Below are positions 1 to 8,100 of a stretch of 44,923 bases of DNA, piece after piece (positions within the stretch are counted from its first letter, which is position 1; each line of letters begins with the position of its first letter). Made by a program: the position numbers and the translations under genes. The notes under the pieces were generated by a model. That model made no database searches. It saw only the letters and a list, made by a program, of their open reading frames with translations, and was not told where the DNA came from. Source of the DNA: Treponema sp. Its GTDB lineage: Bacteria > Spirochaetota > Spirochaetia > Treponematales > Breznakiellaceae. The stretch lies in assembly GCA_009788065.1 (NCBI GenBank), contig WQSF01000004.1, positions 23,465 through 68,387 of the forward strand, written 5' to 3'.

Positions 1-1
1 G

Positions 2-1375
2 TACTGGTTCCGCTCTTACGGCGTGCAGGACCCTGTAGTGCGCGTTAACCGCAAGAGTTCAGACGCGAGAACAAGCAACTGGCATGTACCGACAGGCAGA
101 GCCTATAATGAGCCGGCAGCTACCAGTACAGCCGCGGGCTGGGGCATGAACGATTTTAACAGGGCGTATTACCGCATAGAAACAGAAACAAAGGACGCTC
201 GGATTTATTACAATACCTTCGAGGGAACTATTGCAAACGGAGGCTCTGTAACAGGAGCGTGGAGCGGTACTGTTGCTGGTTCAAATTCAGGAGCAAATAT
301 ATTAGTTAATACGCCGGATATTACATTATATGTAGTAGAACAAGCTACGGCTTCCGCCAATAACACATACAGGACAGTAACAACAAGCGGCGGTACAACA
401 GCCGTGAATCATAATCTTGGCGCTAACGGAACTGTTGTGCAGGTTACTGTTTCTGGAACACCGTACTGGGTAAACGTTCAATCCGCTAATACAATAAGGA
501 TATATGAGACAGAAGCGCTGGCTATTGCCGGAAACGCCGGTTTTGAAATGGGCACAGGCGGACTTAATAACGCTAATTTTACAATGATTATTCCGGGTGG
601 ACCAGCAGGCTGGCAGGATGCATTTAGCGCTACAGCAGGTGAATGGGTAATGAAAAATTTAGTCCGCCGCCGGGGATCATCAAGCTATATTGTTTCAGAT
701 AACGGTTATGATGTAACCCGCACAATAACTGCAAATCATCGCGGGCTGCGCTCGTACAACAGAGATATACTAAAGACAGACTTATTACCCACAAGCTTCA
801 ATGTAACGTCTCCTTCTGGAACACAAATAACAAGCGGAGCTGAAAATTATTTTACTTACGAAAAACTGCAGGCAAGCAAAAACTATGTTACCGCTTTCGC
901 CCGCGTTGACAACTCAGGCGCAGGTACTTTTACAAGCACAAACGCGGCGGATAATTCACAGCGCGGATACGAAGGAGTATTCCGCTCTGTCATCGCTTTA
1001 AATCAGGCGTCATTTGGAGGCAATCTTAACGGTGCTAGCAATACTAATAATCCGATTATGATTCAAGGTTCAAACATTAAAAACGGAATGCCGAGTATAG
1101 CAGGCTTCCCAGTGCGCGATGCCGAGGAAACAGGAGACAACAGGTTTATTAAATTGTACTTTAGGGATAGTTTTACAGGAACAAATGCTACAATGACTTC
1201 AGGTCAATTCTACTGGGTTAGTTACGAGATATTGTCGCTCTGGTATGCCCTTAACTGCGGAAGGCGGGCAAGCGATAATGGTAACACCGGCGGCACTCAC
1301 ATGGGTCACGGAGATGTTAATAACTATCTTCTGTCCAGTTACGGCGAGCTGACTTACAGCAACAATCAACAGTAA
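2..1375 (+). CDS. Large exported protein, C-terminal part (5' end outside window)
   Basis: The frame is open to the window edge: codons before the GTG at 23 read YWFRSYG without a stop, so that GTG is not the real start. About 457 residues are visible. They are Gly/Asn/Thr/Ser-rich and beta-type, typical of surface or periplasmic proteins. The visible part aligns by eye with the C-terminal module (about residue 1556 onward) of the next gene. Matching pieces are VVRVNRK/FIRIRK, DARIYYN/NARIFYI and SIAGFPV/SIPGYPL, followed by FYWVSYEI/FKWITWEI. The 'ARIYY' strand resembles the chitobiase C-terminal-like beta domain, which is a weak inference. The stop TAA is followed directly by GGAGG for the next gene, so the two are probably co-transcribed. 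Function unknown. Confidence 0.8.
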   Translation, partial: YWFRSYGVQDPVVRVNRKSSDARTSNWHVPTGRAYNEPAATSTAAGWGMNDFNRAYYRIETETKDARIYYNTFEGTIANGGSVTGAWSGTVAGSNSGANILVNTPDITLYVVEQATASANNTYRTVTTSGGTTAVNHNLGANGTVVQVTVSGTPYWVNVQSANTIRIYETEALAIAGNAGFEMGTGGLNNANFTMIIPGGPAGWQDAFSATAGEWVMKNLVRRRGSSSYIVSDNGYDVTRTITANHRGLRSYNRDILKTDLLPTSFNVTSPSGTQITSGAENYFTYEKLQASKNYVTAFARVDNSGAGTFTSTNAADNSQRGYEGVFRSVIALNQASFGGNLNGASNTNNPIMIQGSNIKNGMPSIAGFPVRDAEETGDNRFIKLYFRDSFTGTNATMTSGQFYWVSYEILSLWYALNCGRRASDNGNTGGTHMGHGDVNNYLLSSYGELTYSNNQQ

Positions 1376-1386
1376 GGAGGAATAAA

Positions 1387-4300
1387 ATGAAAACACTTAA
1401 ATGTTTAATATTAATTTCATTGGCTGTATTTTTATTTTCATGCGATATGCCTCTGGCTCTTGGTTCCATGCTGGATTTACAAGGTCCTGTAGTAGAATTT
1501 ACAAGTCCCGCGCCTAGAAAAGCTGTAAGCCAGGATTTCTTTATTGAAGGAACGGCGGAAGATTTTTCGGGTGTTAGTACATTGCTCATTAAAGCGGAAA
1601 TAAACAATAATCAGTATCCAAAGCAATGGCGTTACGACAATGGAGGATGGGAGGTTTCCGATAATTTCGGGCAGACTTGGGTTTTTCATCAGGGAGGCGA
1701 GTGGACAGGATCGAATAAATCGGGAATATGGAAAGTGCCTGTAAATTTAGCAATAGACGGATTATCACCGGAAGACGGAGAATATCTGTTTATATTACAG
1801 GGGTGGGACACAGGCGGTTTTTCAGACGATAATTCTTATAAAACAAGAGTTTTAATATATGATGTTAATCCTCCCAAGGTAGAAGTAATAAATCCGTATC
1901 TTTATTCAAGACATGCTTCGTATGATTCTGATACAAATTTGTTTGACAATGCGGAATTACAGGACGTTCACGGAATAGACGAATCTGATAAAGTCAGCGA
2001 TAACGGAGATAAAAGAAGATTTGATCCGACATATATAGGCAAATTTATTACCCAGTCTTTCCAGCTTCAATGGCAAATAGAAGATAACCATGATATATGG
2101 TCAATTGACATCCGCTTTTACAGACACGATAAAGAAGTGGATGAAGATCATATAACAGTGTTGGATGATTCGGATTATATTTATAATTATCACAAAAATC
2201 TACCTCCGCCTCCGCCGGCTTTTGATTCTCTGGATACTGTCAGCCCCAACGGTACAATAACCGTTCCTGCATTGGACGGTACTGCCGGATTTTACGGCGA
2301 CGGCGGTGAATTAAAAAATCCAATAGACGGTAAAACAACAATTAAAGTTGTTACTATTTGCTATGATGCCGCCGGTAACGCAAATCAGGAAAAAACGATA
2401 GGCTATTTTGTTTATTGGCCTGCCGCAAACGAACCGTGGATTATTTATCCCGACGGAATGAACGTTCCCTCTCATTATGCAGGTAAAGATAAAAATGCTC
2501 TGGATGCAATGGTAAGCTCAGGCGATCTTTTAATGATATACCCGGGAAGAAGCGTAAAAGCGACAGCGTTCCACGCACACGGTCTAAAAGATGTTAAATT
2601 TAAACTTTTTAAATATAACGAAGCTACAGCAGATTATAGCGAAGAAGTTCTTGGAAGTGACAAAGACGGAAATCCGTATTCTAACATTACCTTGACAAAT
2701 CCTCCGCGTCCCAACGGTATGCCTTCTAACATTTTCCCATGGGAATTCACTCCTCCGCCTTCAACGGGTTATTATGTTGTAAGAGCGTACTGTTATTCTT
2801 ATTCAGATGTAGTAAGTGTTGAATATGCCGCTCTTTTCATGCTGCAGGATATTTCATTCCCGGATTTTCCAGAAGCGCCGAAACCTAGCGCGACAAAATC
2901 ACTGCACGAGTCTGTTAATACTTTTGATAATTCAATTACAATAAGCGGAATTGTGCGCGACGCTACCGATATAAAAAACCTGACTATGGTATGGATTAAT
3001 CCCGCGTCTGATAAATATGCCGCAATGAACCAACTGTCATATTTCCGTGAGAAAGATTATGAAGGGTGGAGAACAATTTTAAACGATCAGAGCATAGCTT
3101 ACGGCTCTTTTAAAACTGAAGGCATTAAAGATTCAACTAATCCAAACAAAGTATGGAAACTAAAACCAAATGATATAGGAATTGATAATGAGACAACAAG
3201 AAGGCAGTTTACATTTGAACAGAAAATATTATTAACCGAATTAAATATCGCGACAGGCGATCAGCCGTTTAATGAAAAATGGCGTCCTCTGGAAAGCCAG
3301 ATGTTTTTGTTCAGAGCGGAAAATCCCGACGGTAAAACTACTATTATTACATACGCGCCGCAGGGAGATACTCTGCCACCAAGGATATCTATAGATAATG
3401 TTACTGTAACAAGACCGTCAAATAGCGACGTATTAGTACCGGGTGAATACAATATAATAAACGCGCTTGAAGACGGTAATACAATCACAATTAACGGCAA
3501 ATGGGAGGAAGGATCGGCGGCATATCTGAATCCTGTTAATTACCTCAAACCCAGAATGAAATTTTATATAAACGGATATAATATTACAGGACTTACAGGC
3601 ACCGGTACAAGTATTAATATAGGACATACAACCGGTAACGATCAAGGCACGTTCACAGTTACAGGAATTCTTAGCAATGCCGCGGGAAATACGCTTGTCG
3701 CGGCAAGTTTAAAAGACACTCTTGTTGTAAATGCAGAAGTTACCGACATCGGAGGAAATTACGCCGAAGCGGGAGCTTCATGGCTTATTAAAAGCGATGA
3801 TTTAAAATTCCTTCGCGTTACAAGTACAAACCAGAGTAATACTTATACAACAGGCGTTACAATAGAAATTTTCTTTGAGTTTAACAAACCTGTAAAACTG
3901 ACAAATCAAAGCACCCCGGAGATAATATTGAACGCGCTGAACGGAAGTACAAGAGTAATCGCTAAGTACAAACAGGGACAGCAGATGGAAGACACGCGCC
4001 AGTATTTTGAATACACAGTAAAACCAGGTGATAATACCCCTACGAGTGAATATTTAAATGTAAGTTCTCTTGATACAGAAGGAATTCTTTGGTCTAACAA
4101 CACATATCCGTTTAGATGGGAGCATACCATGGAAAACGGAGGTAAGGAACATATAAGAATAACTGAAGTTACAGGTCATAATGGCGGTATACCTGCAGGT
4201 CAGACAGACTTTTACGCTCATGCTCTGCCTACTTCGGGAATGTATTCTCTTGTAGGAAGCAGAAATATTAAAATAGATACTGCTGCGCCTGGTTTTTCTG

Positions 4301-7020
4301 CGCCGACGGCAACTCCTGCCGGATGGCATACTGTTGGAGCGGAAATATTTATTAATGTTAAATTCTCTAAACCTGTAAAAGCTGGTACAGGTGCGAACGC
4401 GCCGTATCTTACCATCCTTGGAAGAAATACAAGTACAAATCCTGAGGATATACGCGTAAATAACGATATAATTACATTCAAGTACACCGTTGCCGCAAAT
4501 GATAATTCAAACGGAAACCCGCTTCAGATTACCGGAAGCGGAGGCGTGATAACAGATCTTGTAAATACTCCGATGGAGGGCAGTATAACAGGAACATTAG
4601 CGGGTATTTATATTGATACAATTACCCCCGCGGCTCCGACAGTAGAGATTAGAAGCGGCGGCAATATTATAAGCAATATAGTAAGCGGAAATACTGTTCA
4701 AGGGACATCTGGCGGAGTGGGGCTTACAACAGGAACAGGAAACCAATGGCCTACTGCGGGAAGCGCTCCTACAGATACTGTTAATAACTTAAGGAATCTG
4801 CAAACCATTTACTACAATGATTTGTCTCTGCAGATAACGCGAAGCGGCAGTACAACCGCGCAGGATTTAAACAAAATAGAATATTCTGTTAATTACGGCG
4901 CTGACTGGCAGGATTATTCAACAGGACAAAACGCCGGTACAGCGATTGCATGGGGAAGCTCAGCTCCAAACGGCGTATATCAGATAACGGCAAGACAGAT
5001 AGACTCGGCTGGAAATGTTTCCAACTGGGCAAGGCCTGTTACATTTAACTGGGATAAAGGCGATAATTTTGTTACAAGGATAGATTCGTTTACTCCCAAC
5101 GGAACATATACTTATAATTCCGTACGTCAGAATGATCAGGTTGAAATAGTGTTGCAGTTAAGAAAACAGATAAATATTACAGCGGCGCAGATTACGCTTA
5201 ACGCTGTAAACTCAGGCGGGAACGCTGTAACTGTGGCGCCTGTATCAACAGGGAATGTAGACAGATTAACATTCAGGTATAACGTCGCAAACGGTCATAC
5301 GACAAACGGCGCGAATCTTACTGTAAGTGCGGTGAGTATTACAGCAACAGACAGCACTAATGTTAATGTGACGGCTTTCGCAAGCAAACTGCCCGCAAGC
5401 GCCTTAATTTTGCCGGGTAAGGAAATAAAGGTTCAAACAGGAGGCCTGACTGTTTATAATAACGCGAATCCGAGTTTTACAGGAGGCGTATACACAAACG
5501 ACACTTACACGGCGACCTTAACTCTGGAGTACGCAAGGTACATTTACAAGAACACAGGCTCAATTACAATTGAACAGCAAAGAAACGAATACAAACTGCC
5601 TGCGGTTCTTACAGAAGCGCAGGCGGCAAGGTTCAGCGGTATTGCAGGTTTTAGCACATACTATACGCGTGGTACAAATGGGTATAACTATGTTGACGAA
5701 AATAACAGATCTGCGGACACAACACCGAAATACATATTGAATTATACAATTGATACATCAAGCGCGCTTAACCAGCCGACTACGAGTGGAACAGGCGGAA
5801 GCGTGATTCAACAGATGGCTGAAGCATTCAGGGTTGCGGAAAGCGTAGTAATTCCGGTCACCGCGGCGGCAGTAACAATTGTCAACAATACAACAACAGG
5901 AAGAGGGACTCTTAATGTAACGTTAACAGGTACAAACGCGCTTCAGGTTCTGGGAGCGAATTATTTAATTACAATCCCTGCGGATTTCGTACAGGACGAG
6001 CTGAGTAATCTTTCTCCTGCGATAATAGAACACAATATTAATATCGGCCAAGTATCGCGCCCATTTATCCGTATAAGAAAAACGCAGGATACAATTTCAA
6101 TTTCAGGTTCGCCAAGCACATCTCAACCGCGTCTTGTCGCTCATCAGCCGTTCCAGGCGCAGGTAAGAATGGACAGCCGTACCCCGAATGCCAGAATATT
6201 CTATATTGCTGCAAGCGCTGTAACAACGACAAATGCTGTTAACTGGAGTACATCCAGCGGTCCGACAGGTACAACTGCGGCTCCGGCGCAACCTGCAGAC
6301 CCGCGTACAACAACAGCAAACCGTGAACAATATTCAGCTCCCTTCTCGATTGGAACAGACAATGATTATCAGGGACTGCAGTGGTACGCGCGCGTAAAAG
6401 CAACTACATCAACCGCTGTGCCGCCTGCTAATACAGCAAATCTGTGGAGTGAAAATTCAGAACAAATGGCTTTCAAAACTGTAGTAACTTATGTAGCAAA
6501 CGGTATTGCTTCAGGCGATACCGGACAGCCGTTTGGTGACGGAGATCAACTCTGGATAAGAGGAGGAGACGCGATAGGTTCTTCTTCCATACCCGGCTAT
6601 CCGTTAACATGGGAAGATAACTGGATTGAAAGCAGTTTGCAGAATAAAAGAGCGGGAATCAGGCTGTTTACAAGAACAACAAGTGATAACACTAGTCTTA
6701 ACAGTTCAACATTTAAATGGATTACATGGGAAATAACCGTAGACACTTACTTTGACATTATCCTTGGAAGGGACACTGCATCTTCAGCGGATCAAGCATG
6801 GCAATACGGTCCAAGAGGATGGGCATATCAAAGAGCTGGATGGACATCGTTTAAACTTGAATCGCGTATTTTACCGGGACAACACCGCTGGCTTCAAAGC
6901 AATAGCCCGGATCCCGGTAAAGGTACGTTAAACTTCTCCGGCACTTGGATGGCAAGAAGCAATCTCAGTACAAATTATACGTTGTCTGCGCTAAACAAAG
7001 CCTACGATGGAGCGCCGTAA
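1387..7020 (+). CDS. Giant Ig-like-domain lipoprotein (1877 aa)
   Basis: The start is well set: GGAGG at 1376-1380 lies 6 nt before the ATG. The N-terminus has Lys residues, a hydrophobic stretch and the lipobox LFSC with Cys19, so a lipoprotein is predicted. The mature protein is a chain of beta-sandwich-like segments. An early segment has a phrase like VEFTSPAPRKAVSQ, as in bacterial Ig-like repeats. Two clear related repeats begin near residues 807 and 967 and share a 'G-x-x-I-x-I-x-V/F-x-F-x-K-PVK' strand followed by a 'YTV..GDN' strand. Further divergent copies may start near 1227 and 1350. The last roughly 320 residues match the upstream gene's C-terminus. No enzymatic motif was recognised. 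An adhesin or surface-scaffold role is inference. A strong terminator follows. Confidence 0.85.
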   Translation: MKTLKCLILISLAVFLFSCDMPLALGSMLDLQGPVVEFTSPAPRKAVSQDFFIEGTAEDFSGVSTLLIKAEINNNQYPKQWRYDNGGWEVSDNFGQTWVFHQGGEWTGSNKSGIWKVPVNLAIDGLSPEDGEYLFILQGWDTGGFSDDNSYKTRVLIYDVNPPKVEVINPYLYSRHASYDSDTNLFDNAELQDVHGIDESDKVSDNGDKRRFDPTYIGKFITQSFQLQWQIEDNHDIWSIDIRFYRHDKEVDEDHITVLDDSDYIYNYHKNLPPPPPAFDSLDTVSPNGTITVPALDGTAGFYGDGGELKNPIDGKTTIKVVTICYDAAGNANQEKTIGYFVYWPAANEPWIIYPDGMNVPSHYAGKDKNALDAMVSSGDLLMIYPGRSVKATAFHAHGLKDVKFKLFKYNEATADYSEEVLGSDKDGNPYSNITLTNPPRPNGMPSNIFPWEFTPPPSTGYYVVRAYCYSYSDVVSVEYAALFMLQDISFPDFPEAPKPSATKSLHESVNTFDNSITISGIVRDATDIKNLTMVWINPASDKYAAMNQLSYFREKDYEGWRTILNDQSIAYGSFKTEGIKDSTNPNKVWKLKPNDIGIDNETTRRQFTFEQKILLTELNIATGDQPFNEKWRPLESQMFLFRAENPDGKTTIITYAPQGDTLPPRISIDNVTVTRPSNSDVLVPGEYNIINALEDGNTITINGKWEEGSAAYLNPVNYLKPRMKFYINGYNITGLTGTGTSINIGHTTGNDQGTFTVTGILSNAAGNTLVAASLKDTLVVNAEVTDIGGNYAEAGASWLIKSDDLKFLRVTSTNQSNTYTTGVTIEIFFEFNKPVKLTNQSTPEIILNALNGSTRVIAKYKQGQQMEDTRQYFEYTVKPGDNTPTSEYLNVSSLDTEGILWSNNTYPFRWEHTMENGGKEHIRITEVTGHNGGIPAGQTDFYAHALPTSGMYSLVGSRNIKIDTAAPGFSAPTATPAGWHTVGAEIFINVKFSKPVKAGTGANAPYLTILGRNTSTNPEDIRVNNDIITFKYTVAANDNSNGNPLQITGSGGVITDLVNTPMEGSITGTLAGIYIDTITPAAPTVEIRSGGNIISNIVSGNTVQGTSGGVGLTTGTGNQWPTAGSAPTDTVNNLRNLQTIYYNDLSLQITRSGSTTAQDLNKIEYSVNYGADWQDYSTGQNAGTAIAWGSSAPNGVYQITARQIDSAGNVSNWARPVTFNWDKGDNFVTRIDSFTPNGTYTYNSVRQNDQVEIVLQLRKQINITAAQITLNAVNSGGNAVTVAPVSTGNVDRLTFRYNVANGHTTNGANLTVSAVSITATDSTNVNVTAFASKLPASALILPGKEIKVQTGGLTVYNNANPSFTGGVYTNDTYTATLTLEYARYIYKNTGSITIEQQRNEYKLPAVLTEAQAARFSGIAGFSTYYTRGTNGYNYVDENNRSADTTPKYILNYTIDTSSALNQPTTSGTGGSVIQQMAEAFRVAESVVIPVTAAAVTIVNNTTTGRGTLNVTLTGTNALQVLGANYLITIPADFVQDELSNLSPAIIEHNINIGQVSRPFIRIRKTQDTISISGSPSTSQPRLVAHQPFQAQVRMDSRTPNARIFYIAASAVTTTNAVNWSTSSGPTGTTAAPAQPADPRTTTANREQYSAPFSIGTDNDYQGLQWYARVKATTSTAVPPANTANLWSENSEQMAFKTVVTYVANGIASGDTGQPFGDGDQLWIRGGDAIGSSSIPGYPLTWEDNWIESSLQNKRAGIRLFTRTTSDNTSLNSSTFKWITWEITVDTYFDIILGRDTASSADQAWQYGPRGWAYQRAGWTSFKLESRILPGQHRWLQSNSPDPGKGTLNFSGTWMARSNLSTNYTLSALNKAYDGAP

Positions 7021-7047
7021 AATAACTAAAAACAACAAGCATTAAAA

Positions 7048-7081
7048 ACAAAGCCGCTTTCTCAAGCGGCTTTGTTTTTTT
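7048..7081 (+). terminator. Rho-independent terminator after giant lipoprotein gene
   Basis: A perfect 12-bp stem (ACAAAGCCGCTT, loop TCTC, AAGCGGCTTTGT) is followed by a run of T. It lies 28 nt after the stop codon at 7018-7020 and ends the two-gene lipoprotein transcript. Confidence 0.93.
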
Positions 7082-7100
7082 ATTTTTGGTAAATATTAAG

Positions 7101-7166
7101 AGGTGACTGTCACCTTTTGTTTGTTTTTTGGGTATTCTGAAGATAATTCACAGGTGACTGACACCT
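7101..7166. repeat. Palindrome pair, 51-bp period (array 1)
   Basis: There are two 15-bp palindromes, AGGTGACTGTCACCT (7101-7115, perfect 7-bp arms around a T) and AGGTGACTGACACCT (7152-7166, one mismatch in the arms). Their starts are 51 bp apart. The 66-bp block is 62/66 identical to 8002-8067, in direct orientation on the other side of the Rpn pseudogene. The bases just before it (TTTTGGTAAA..TTAAG) recur before the copies near 18229. Confidence 0.9.
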
Positions 7167-7177
7167 TTTATACTAAA

Positions 7178-7887
7178 CTACAATTTCGCTATTTCTTCAA
7201 TGGAGAGGCCTGTGATTTTTTTCACAAATTCAGGTGTTGAACCTTCGGCAAGCAGGTTACGAGCGATAGTTAATTTTTCTTCCTCGCGGCCTTTAATGCG
7301 ACCTTCTCTTAAACCTCTTTCCATGCCTTTTTCACGACCTTCTTCTTCGGCTTCTTTAGCGCGGACTTCTACAATTTCTTCGATGGTCAGCTCGTCTGTC
7401 AGCATATTGATTACCTCCGATCCATGTCTTTCCAGAAACTCTCTCAAAATATTATGCTCTACACAATATTTTACAGCATTTATGATAGATTCTTCAAGCG
7501 TTAAATATGCGTTAAACTCTTTTATTTTCTCTATAAAAAAACTGTAGCCATATAATGTTTCGCATTTCTTAAATATTTCAAGATTCCTGCCATGATTTAT
7601 GTTATATACCTGCACCGTTAATTCTAATGGGAATTCGTTGTTACTGGATTGCTTTAATCCTTGTATATCTTTGAATGCATTGGAAAGCCGCAGTTCCTGA
7701 CGGTCAGGACACTCATCCCTGCCGTTATACAAGACAATAAACTCCGGTGTAGGGATTTTTTCAAGCCTTTTTTGGTGGAGTTTTTCCCGGTCGATGATTT
7801 TTTCGTACACGCGCCCGATATATCCGGGGAACTGAAGAGCGCAGAGAAAACACTGTCCTTGTGATTTCTGTTAATTTTAAAATCCAT
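7178..7887 (-). pseudogene. Rpn/PD-(D/E)XK nuclease-family transposase, internally deleted
   Basis: From ATG 7887, with GGAGG 5 nt upstream, the frame gives an N-terminus containing KINRNHKDSVFSALFSSPDI. This is the usual opening of Rpn-type (PDDEXK-2 transposase) proteins. A few codons later the family's middle continues in another frame, as RVYEKIIDREKLHQK near 7810, and runs to the stop at 7178. The later part has IPTPEFIVLYNG, then 'LELTVQVYNINHG', and a charged C-terminus with repeated GREKG-type runs. From family knowledge, the missing segment of roughly 70-80 residues includes the catalytic Asp/Glu-x-Lys core, so the gene should be inactive. It sits between two 66-bp palindrome repeats. 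The downstream frame alone (7178-7810) may still be called as a gene. Confidence 0.85.
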
Positions 7888-8001
7888 AAAAACCTCCAGC
7901 TATATATGGCGCGGGCGCGCCGAAAAGCTTGCTCGAGAATGAATAAAGTTTGATTTTTTTTACTGTTGTTATAAAATTTTAATGTTTTGTAATCAATTAA
8001 G
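7888..8001. other. Non-coding stretch upstream of the Rpn remnant
   Basis: It holds the remnant's Shine-Dalgarno sequence, a GC-rich inverted repeat at 7908-7921 (GGCGCG-GG-CGCGCC), then AAGCTT and CTCGAG palindromes at 7925-7937, and an AT-rich run up to array 2. No gene is seen. Confidence 0.6.
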
Positions 8002-8067
8002 AGGTGACTGACACCTTTTGTTTGTTTTTTGGGCATTTTGAAGATAATTCACAGGTGACTGACACCC
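8002..8067. repeat. Palindrome pair, 51-bp period (array 2)
   Basis: AGGTGACTGACACCT at 8002-8016 and AGGTGACTGACACCC at 8053-8067 start 51 bp apart. The block is a near copy of 7101-7166 (four differences in 66) in the same orientation. It ends about 33 bp before the likely ATG of the next gene. A possible -10 TATAAA (8069-8074) touches it. Confidence 0.9.
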
Positions 8068-8100
8068 GTATAAATGATAGAGTGTTTAATAGGAACTATA

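Noticed and set aside
23-1375. Complete gene starting at GTG 23
   Set aside because: The frame is open further upstream to the window edge and no ribosome site precedes the GTG.
7200-7547. Plus-strand ORF of 115 aa
   Set aside because: It is the antisense shadow of the Rpn remnant; Ser/Arg-rich without a ribosome site.
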